Source: Xanthoparmelia taractica (taxonomy: Eukaryota; Ascomycota; Lecanoromycetes; Lecanorales; Parmeliaceae). From it: a DNA stretch of 64,000 nt. Below the pieces are notes generated by a model that was given only the letters and a program-made list of their open reading frames with translations, made no database searches and was not told the DNA's origin. Location: contig JANQBS010000136.1 of NCBI GenBank assembly GCA_033085395.1, forward strand, positions 44,573 through 108,572, given 5' to 3'. A program made the position numbers and the translations under genes. Shown one piece after another: positions 56,046-64,000 of this stretch. The number at the start of each line of letters is the position of its first letter. The first letter of the stretch is position 1.

Positions 56046-59000
56046 CGTCGAACGAGCGTGCTTCATCCTCGCAGAGGAGCAAAGGAACCATCTTTCTCGC
56101 AGCGGTAACCGGGCAGACTACACGAGCATGGCCTGCCGTCACTGTCAAGAGTAAGCAGTCTCCCGTTATTGTCGCCGAGGGGCCCGAGGTTTGGACCTCA
56201 GCCCGGATAATCCGATTGCTTTCTCACGATCACTGAGCCTTCTTTACCCGTCCTTGCCAAAGCTGCGAAAGATCTCATATTCTTTTCTTCTTCACTCTTC
56301 ACACGAACCGGCACGCCGAAGTCAGCAGCAATCTTCGCCGCAGTTGCAAACCGCGTATGTACTCTTATTTGTATCCTTATCTCCGCCTTTCGTCGTAGCA
56401 CAAGATGGGCCGGTAGCAACAACCAGAAATAAAGATGTACGGGGTTCTTACTTATTATGCTTGAAAGGTAAGGAGCGGGTCACCGGGGGTGTCCTATCCC
56501 CCTAGCTATCGCTGGTCTCCGGCGTATGTTGGTACGAGTCGAACAGCAAGGCAGTACAAGTACTAATTTCATATATGACGCAAATGACCGTACGTAATTA
56601 ACAATGAGATCTCACCACCTTTTTCAGCACCTGACCTGCTTGCACACCTCTGATTTATTTTTATGCGCTCTGAAAAGCCACAGTCTCGTCACGATTTGCT
56701 TGGAGGTGATTATTGCGGATAGTAGAAGAAGGACAAAGTTTTGTGAGAACAGAAGGAAGAGGGCAGGAGAGCGAGTAAGTCATGGCGTATACATGGATCC
56801 ATCCCATTGCAGAGCTTCTACGATCGGGCTCGAATTCTGTCAGAACAATCCACACGCACACACACACACACACACATACCCCCCTCTCTGTAATCAGCGT
56901 TCTCAGGATCGAACTTTCGAACCAGAGGACGTCATGCTTTAAGCTCTGATGGTTTTTAGGATAAAGGAACGTAAAGTGTGGGTGGCGTATATAATGAAGA
57001 ATTAGTTAGAGGCGGTCTCAAGAAAGGTATTCAGGTCGTGCGGAAGATACCAGTTGGATAGGAGAAATGTTGTCAACGAGGAGCGGAAGGTCACTGTGGC
57101 GCTCGTTATCATGTGAGTGAAGTTTGGTTTTTTTTTGGAATAAATATCAAAATATAAAAGCTCGTTCCGTTGGGGGAGGGCTCCCCATTGTGGTAGCTGC
57201 TCTGATCGTCGAGGTAACATTCACCATGGCAGTAACCCTCATAGGGTCGTCTCCCAGACTTGGCTAATGCATGGATCGCAAAGGGCCACAATGGCGGATC
57301 CAACATCTCGCATATTTTAAAAACCGGTCCACACTCTCTAATCAAAGATCCTGGCTCACGCATTCCTGCGGCAACTAGTGTATGGCGAGTCTGAGCTCAC
57401 TTGATTCTGAGGTCGTTCAATCGAGAGTGTCTCCTACTCCTTCCTCACATTCTGCCATGTATGTTTCAAGTCGTGGAAGGTCAAACCAATCCGTAAAAGA
57501 TAAACCGGCTTATCTGTTGTGTTCGGCCACCTTGCAAGATCCCGCCTAATGTTATTCGTTCCTATGAGAATGCTTATATATTCCTTGCAGGATTCTTGGA
57601 GCTCTGCCTTCTCTCCGTTCGGTTCGCTTTCTGCCCCTAGCAGGTGGAGAAGGATATGTTACTGACCCTGGCTTTGGCGCCAGTGAAGCTGAATCTACCC
57701 CCATTCCCTAGGAAGCCGTTGAACTTGTTCCTACAACTATAGGTCTCGTGTCCGAGAGTGAGAGTTCATGCTTCGAATTCTTTCTCCAAAGCGACAAGCA
57801 GGCAGGCTGCAACAAGAAGGAACATGGCTCGAGCGAAGAGCAGAGACATCTGAGAGCACATGGGCAACAAGTGTTCCCAACGCATCACAAAGAAGACGTC
57901 GAGCCACCGACCATTCCAGGCTTTCCGTTCTGGGCTCTTCGTGGAGATATATATTGATATTGCTGGTGAGAGTTCCACTTGATGTAGAAGAACCTTTCAT
58001 GTAGAGAGACCACAGTCACTGCTCCGATGTGTATCAGTACACTAAGCCGCATGGTTGCTTTTGTATTTGCGATCAGGCAGTGGGATGAAACGTCGTTGAA
58101 AAGAAGAGCCCAAGTGGGCAAATACGAACGCCAAGATCTGCTTCGTCTTTTCAAATCGCATATATCAAAAAGCCAGGACCTATTTAAGCAGAGTCCATCC
58201 ACCTTACGCTCCCGGATGTCATGCTTCAAGGCACAAATCCCTTGTATTCGACCCTCCCGCGACAGACGTACCCAAGCCCATGAAACTTGACCGTTGCGGA
58301 CCTCTTTCACCAGCTCGAAGGAAATCCTGCCTGCCGAGTTTTCCAATCACTACTGCAAGAGGATAGCCTCGATACTCCGGCAGACAGCGGAGATCTGGGA
58401 GTACGGGCTTAGCGTTCTCACGACTTGAGATGTCATCATGGACCAATACTCAACCGAGCGACGTTGACGAATGCAATGCCGCCAACTGAGACAACACCTG
58501 GGTAGTATTTCACTTCCTTCACAGTTCACAGCATGCTATTATTCTATGTAATCCTTCATCACGACGTTATCAACGAGCAGTTTTTGAGCCATTTTTCTGC
58601 ATTTCAAGATGGATAGATCTTGGGACTCGGAAACGTTTCAGGGGGTAAGAGCGAAATTGGGCCGACTGTCGCCATTGCAGATCCTGAGATACAAGCCCGG
58701 CTTCATGACCGCAGCTGCGAAGAAACATTTGTGCTCTATCTACTACTCCATGAAATCATGTTTTGCTACCTTCGGAGACTTATGCCGTCAGTCCATTTGC
58801 TTGAATTTGCGAAAACGATGGATACGTCGTAGAGTGAAATCGTAATCGACTGATTCGAAGAGTGTCACCGTTGATGGACTCGCCGCCACACGTCGCTATC
58901 ACCAGCAGCTCGAGCGTCAGCGTATGAGTAAGGAGTCCGGGGTGTAAGTGAAGCCTGAGCGTCAGATGGCCGATAGAACTGTCATTCCACAAGGCCCCTT

Positions 59001-59768
59001 TTCCCCCTAGGTTTTGCTAATGGCACGCCACTCAGTTGGGAGGTACCGGCATTGCCAGAAGGCTAGCAGCAACAGCAGTGATCCATAGGTGTGTCGTCGG
59101 AGATCTGGAATGACTACTATCGGGGAGACGAAGCACTAAGAAGAGATGGGCATGAAGAATTCAAGAGATAAGCACCTGGCGCTTGTGACTCCCATTGCTC
59201 TTGAATCCGATTGGGCATGATAGCCGGTCTTATAATTTGGCTTGGAGCCGATGTGGAACAACGCCATCGATAGGTTTAGTCAAGGGTCGTGTCGTCGATG
59301 TTTCGAATCTGAAGGGAGACTCGACGGTCTAACGAAAATACTCGAGCGACTGCGGCCAGTGAAGATTGCTAGATTTAACACTAGCAGGGAGATAGCGAGT
59401 CCAATGTATATGGTAAAGGGGAAGCAAAGTTGCTGTCGAGCCACTGATGTATCAGAGTGATACAGGGGACCAGCCCAAGACGGCTGGGTTTTTCCTGTCT
59501 GTCATGGCATATATCGTTGGCGTCATGTATAACACGGATTTCAAACCGACCATTCTGATCAATTCGAGTACGGCATGACACTATGAAGACCAAAGCCTAT
59601 TCCTCGATGCTGATGTTTCGCCACTTGTCGGGATTTTGGGTCCCTGCAACTGTCACCTGGCTTGAGGTTTTGGGTCTCAGACGCTTGCGTGCGGCGGACG
59701 TGAGGGTGACACAACCGCGGAAGAATGCTCAGCTTCGAGCTCCAATGGCTCTTTCTGTGCATGCGGCA
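56046..59768. other. Intergenic region, 3.7 kb, no recognised gene
   Basis: A (CA)n run lies at about 56,849-56,876 and a T run at 57,126-57,135. Frames at 57,737-58,446 and 58,609-58,845 overlap on several strands and show no motifs I recognise. The region may include decayed genes, but I can support none. Confidence 0.45.
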
Positions 59769-60887
59769 TCAAGTGCCACTCATGACTCGGGATGGGAGCG
59801 AAGAGCCAAAGAGTCCAGCGTTGTCTATGAAGTCATTAGTATCAGATGCAGGAAAGCCACCCTGTTCTTGTTTCTTCTGCATCGTCCGCCGCTGTTCAAG
59901 CCCTTCAGCCCTTTTCCTCTCCTGCCTGCTTTTGCTGTCCTCCCACGCCTGCCCAAGGCCCACCTCTCTCTCGAAGAGATCTTGTTCGAATCTCAGCATT
60001 CTTTCCGTGTTCATCTTGAACCTCTCATTTGCAATGCTGACTAGAAGTTCCAGATACGCCTCGCCAGCGATATTGGTGGTGTGCTCTTCAGCCTCTTCGC
60101 CGTCTCTCTCGTCCCCTAGATCACTTGGTAAAACTCCGACTACCGACTCGAAAGCCAGACCAGCTGTCCGTATAGCAACCATGGGAAAGGCATTGGGATC
60201 CTCCAGATTCTTGAGGCTCTGGATGCCGCTTTCTCGAAACCCGGCGTTGACGGCTGCTGCGAGAATGGGCTGGGCGTGGTGCAGGGAAGCGGTCATGATG
60301 TGGAGGATCTGCGTCTCCTCTCAGCGTTTGTAGAATCATCATGCTTCCAATGAGGATCTTGGAGATAGTATTGCATTGCTCGAGCCGCTACATACCATAG
60401 GCTCAAATTGAAATCTTACAAGCCGCATCTTGTTGACGTCTCCGCTCAGAGCCAGTCCCTTGTTCTGCGCTCCCGATGAACCCAAGCCCAGAAGCTCTGA
60501 TAAAGTCTCCTTACCATCGCCCTGCTTGGATAACCCAATGGGTTCATGGCTCACAAACAGCCATTTCCCTCCCATTCCTTTACCCCCAGGCACAGCAGCC
60601 TGCTCCGACTCCTTCCCCACCCCCTCATGATCCTTAATGTCACCTCCTCCTTCATGCCCTCTACTTTTTTTCCTGCCCTCGAGAAAGACGCTCACTCTTC
60701 CCGCGCAAGAACTCGTAGTCACCACACCCTCCAAGGCATTGATGCGATCAATAAGAGGCTTGATGACTGCGTCAACGGAGCCTTTGGGGGAGAGGTCCGT
60801 GTAGGCAGACTCAGGGGCGGAGAGTGAGGTGAGAATGGTATTCTTTTTAGCCGTGAAGGAGGGATGTATTTGTGGTTTCTGGCGCAT
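59769..60887 (-). CDS. TYW3: tRNA wybutosine-synthesizing protein 3
   Basis: Two minus-strand exons, 60887-60396 and 60308-59769, give about 343 residues. TYW3 is the SAM-dependent N-methyltransferase of the fourth step from m1G37 to wybutosine in tRNA-Phe. Seen: FTAKKNTILTSLSAPESAYTDLSPKGSVD, the catalytic-site motif TTSSCAGRVSVF, GGKWLFVSHEP, and across the splice FEPMILHIMTASLHHAQPIL followed by AVNAGFRESGI and an aliphatic/Ser region. Splicing at CCTATG|GTATGT is needed to join the halves. The C-terminal about 80 residues (KRAEGLEQRRTMQKKQEQ) form a charged, probably helical extension found in fungal members. The start at 60,887 gives the family-like MRQKPQIHPSF; an in-frame ATG at 60,932 would add 15 residues. 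The promoter lies in about 200 bp that run straight into the AT-rich RIP block. Confidence 0.92.
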
Positions 60888-61164
60888 CGTTGACACGCAG
60901 AGCAGAGAGGAGTCGTCCAAGAGAGAAATCAATAATGCCTCCTATTTTGGTATATTAGCGTGTGAAGTTCTATTTGCAATCCTTGGCACCGAGAAAAATT
61001 GCGCGCAACACCAAAAAATAGGTATATACCACAATTCTTCTCTTCATACCTTAATACTAGTTCTAGCATTTGAAGCTACGTATATCTCGCTTAGCTGATT
61101 CTTTAATGTTCCAAAATAACTCTCAAACGACGCAATCAACGTAATCAACGCAATTAACGCAATT

Positions 61165-64000
61165 AGGTATCACCCTTCTTATTAGTATCCTTCTTATTAA
61201 TATTAGAGCTTTCTTCTTCTCGTTCTTACGCTTTCTATATTTCTCTTAAAATATTAACTAAAGATATAAAGAGAAAGAGAATATTTAGCGTATATATTAA
61301 GTCGTGCTATCGTCTAATAGCGTTAAAATTAATTAAAATATTTATAGCGATAGAAAGAGACGATTAATTAAATAAGAGCTTAATAGAAACGTGAAAAGAA
61401 GAAATAAGAGACTAAAAAGATTTAGTTTAATTTAAAAAAAACTCTACGTCGTCGATATAAAGAGATCGAGATTAGACGTATTTAAGATATAATTAATATA
61501 TCTAAGATTAAGGAAATAAATTATAAGAATAAGATTATTAATTCGATATTGAATCTTTAGATCTCTTTACGCGTCAATAAAAAGCTCGAATAAGCTTCTT
61601 CTCTTAATCGTTAAACTCTTAAGAATTTTACGATCACGTTATTCGAAACGATCTTAATTAAGATTATCGAATAGCGCGATAAATTTAATTAAGGCTAAAA
61701 ATTAATTAGATATATCGTCGTTATTAAAGGTGGTGCTAAAAATTCACGTCGTATTTAATTATTTAATAAGCTTTCTAAGATTAAATAAAAACGAGTTATA
61801 ACGACTATTTTTTTAAAAAAAAAGTCTTTTACTTAGCGTGAGTATTAAGATATTAGCTAATATCGAAAAGACTTCTTTTAAGTCTATTTTAGACTTTATT
61901 AATAAACTTATAATCGTTAATAAAATAACTTAAACGAATTAATTATTAAATTAAGCGAATACTAAAGTAGAGATTCTCGCTATTATTAATAATTTCGATT
62001 AGTAGCTAATAAAACACTAACAATGCGATAATTCTCGCTATATCAATAAGAATAACTTCTGCTTCGTTGATTACTCTAGTAAGTATTTCACTATGAATTA
62101 TACTCAACAAAGAAGATAAGTTAAGATTATAGTAAATAACGAGTCTAAGATAATAGTATATAGATTATTTATAGAGCTCTATAATTTCTAAATTAATAAT
62201 TAAAGCGCGATTAAGATCTAATTTAAAAAGAGTCTTTAGAAGAAGAAAAGAGATCGCGAAAGAAATAAGAATAAGCGTGAAAGAGTTAAAGCAAAGGTCG
62301 ATCGTAACGAATCGAGCGATCTTATAAGTTAGATAATAACCTTTAATAAATAGTCGTTTTAAATACGAATATCTAAGATTATAATTAATTAAATAAATCG
62401 AATAATAGCATATTAAGAAGTACGAGAAGAAGTACGAGAAGCTCGTAAAGCTATGCGATCTCGTTTTTCTTCTATATATCCTAGAATATATCTAGAATTA
62501 GTATATAATATCATATCGTCGCAATTAATATATCAAGGATATTAGTCGTTAGTATCTCACTCACATTTATTCGGGCTACCTTCGTCTCAATAGTTAGTAT
62601 CTAGCTCTTAACTACCTTAAATATCTTAAATATCTCAAGCGTATAACTTGATTTCTCTATCGCATCGATCTTTAAGTTTAATAGACGTATCGAATAAAAA
62701 AAAAATTATAGAAATCTTTTTTAAGTGAAAAAAATCGCGAGTCTCGAAAGTAACTTGAAAGAAGAAAATTGCGAATGCTTAACATATTGCTAATTAGAAT
62801 ATGTGAAGTATTAACGATTTAAAGGCTATGAAGAATCTATCTTCTACGATATATCGTATCTAACGCCTTAGCGAGAGATTTTAAGATAGATCTAAAGTTA
62901 TTTAAGTCTAAATAACGATAGATAAAGATCTTAATAAATCTAAATATTAGATAGTCTATCTAGTCTTTAAAATTAATTTATATATATCTTTTATTAAGTC
63001 TTCGTTTCAACTTTTAAATATTAATCTTAAAGATATATTCTTTAACATTATACTTAAAATACTTTCTCGTCTATTTGTTATAGCGACTTCTTTTTATAAT
63101 ATATCGTAAGAAGTTATTAAAATCGCCTTGAAAAAGAGACTAGGTCTTATAAAAGTATCTTTAAATCCACGTCTTTAATACGCTAAAAAAGAGCTTAATC
63201 GAGTTAAAATTAGATAAGTATAAAGATAGATATCGTATCTCACATTTATGCTAACGAATAATCTCTTTAATACGAGGATTATAGTGAATACTAACGTTAT
63301 TTATAATAATCACGCTATAATAAGCTAAATAGACTTCGTAATAAGAAAGTAGTTTATCTATAATTTATCGAAAGAAAGTCTTAGCGTTGAATTAGTCTTC
63401 TTTGAAGCCGATATAGAGTAGATAGCCATTAATAGTATATGCTAAAAGCATATTTCAGGATCGTTCTCGTCGTGAATTCGTATAATAACGATTATTCTAA
63501 TTAATCGAAGTATAGACTTAATATCGTTAATTAATAAACTTATTAAAGAGAGTCTTATCGATGAAAACGAGCTACTCCGCAATTATATAAAGTAGCTTAG
63601 CGATTTAGTATATACGTAACTTCTTATTTCTACGATAATCGACTCTTTAATCGTTCTTTCAACTACGAGTCAAAAAGATCTGAAATGATCTGGAATATGG
63701 GGTGTCGATACCATACCATGATATAATATAATATTGAGATTATATTATTTGATTTTTATGAAATAATCTAAGAGACGTGCTGGTATCATGAAATAGTCTA
63801 AGAAATTTCTAATATATATAGGGGTATTTCATATTATATATAGGGGTATGGGAAATATACTATATATAGAAAAAGTTACTCTATATAGAATTATGCGAAC
63901 GTATTCTAATTATTATTCTAGTCATTACTTCACTTTATTATCGCTATTATTATTACTTTACTTTATTATCACGTTATTAAGCTAAGCTCGCTATCGCATT
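61165..64000. repeat. AT-rich, RIP-degraded repeat block
   Basis: From about 61,165 to the end of the window base composition changes sharply to A+T with TpA and CpG kept but CpA and TpG nearly absent over long stretches (for example 61,200-61,320). That is the pattern left by repeat-induced point mutation, which converts CpA to TpA in duplicated DNA. Short repeats AATCAACG/AATTAACG mark the edge at 61,131-61,165. One transposon is readable at the right end (separate entry). The part 61,165-63,150 gives no readable protein, although islands with normal CpA content (62,030-62,110 and 62,560-62,640) interrupt it. It continues beyond the window. Confidence 0.85.
63165..63560 (-). mobile_element. 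RIP-mutated Tc1/mariner-type transposase remnant
   Basis: On the minus strand one frame, broken by several stops, still follows the fungal Tc1/mariner DDE transposase: DKTLFNKFIN (with the first acid of the DDE triad), NMLLAYTINGYLLYIGFKED, then INNVSIHYNPRIKEIIR (second acidic position, D in relatives) and IRYLSLYLSNFNSIKLFFSV with LKTWI, matching the YLPPYSPDFNPIE/SVLKAWI end. Stops occupy positions usually held by Trp or Gln, and Pro is often changed to Ser or Leu, as C-to-T and G-to-A change would give. No function remains. Confidence 0.65.

Overview
This 64 kb window is nuclear DNA of a filamentous ascomycete (Pezizomycotina). The genes carry several short introns of about 50-90 nt with GTRNGY-like donors and (C)TAAC/CTGAC branch sites. 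The families are fungal: a PTH11-like rhodopsin-domain receptor, a TRI12-type MFS transporter, and NACHT and HET non-self-recognition remnants. The right-hand 2.8 kb is AT-rich DNA almost without CpA/TpG, the mark of repeat-induced point mutation (RIP). I cannot place the class.

Intact or near-intact genes, left to right: a partial uncharacterised Ser/Arg-rich protein (1-1830, -); SHB17-like sedoheptulose bisphosphatase (2754-3706, +); a PCL-type cyclin (5822-8162, -); mitochondrial/cytosolic fumarase (11664-13390, +); SMC5 (13878-17663, +); a PTH11-like seven-TM receptor (18552-19949, -); a TRI12-like transporter (29685-31894, +); MTC5/WDR59 of the SEA complex (33127-37467, -), divergent from UBC13 (38162-38784, +); a cysteine-rich zinc-binding protein of unknown role (39272-40359, +); RPL24 (41031-41874, +); an uncharacterised basic/acidic protein (46955-47938, -); an RGS-domain membrane protein (50884-52523, +); GNA1 (53229-53998, -), divergent from TRM44 (54232-56045, +), which has a reading-frame break; and TYW3 (59769-60887, -). 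Exon boundaries were worked out by hand and each model closes in frame.

Between the housekeeping genes lie two accessory zones, 20-29 kb and 42-49 kb. They hold decayed genes: a piggyBac transposase tail, a NACHT-domain (NLR-like) pseudogene, a DUF6594 remnant, a monocarboxylate-transporter pseudogene, a HET-domain remnant and an SDR remnant. They also hold two copies of one miniature inverted-repeat element, one full length (297 bp) and one truncated, 20 kb apart. The window ends in a RIP-degraded block in which a Tc1/mariner transposase can still be read on the minus strand.

The genes do not form one pathway. Loose themes are tRNA modification (TRM44, TYW3), central carbon metabolism (SHB17, fumarase), genome stability (SMC5, UBC13), nutrient and G-protein signalling (MTC5, PCL cyclin, RGS protein, PTH11-like receptor) and cell-wall precursor supply (GNA1). 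I did not find a clearly new multi-gene system. The most unusual signals are the TRM44 frame break at a slippery-type heptamer, the MITE family, the concentration of dead non-self-recognition genes, and the cysteine-rich protein with a fresh 72-bp internal duplication.
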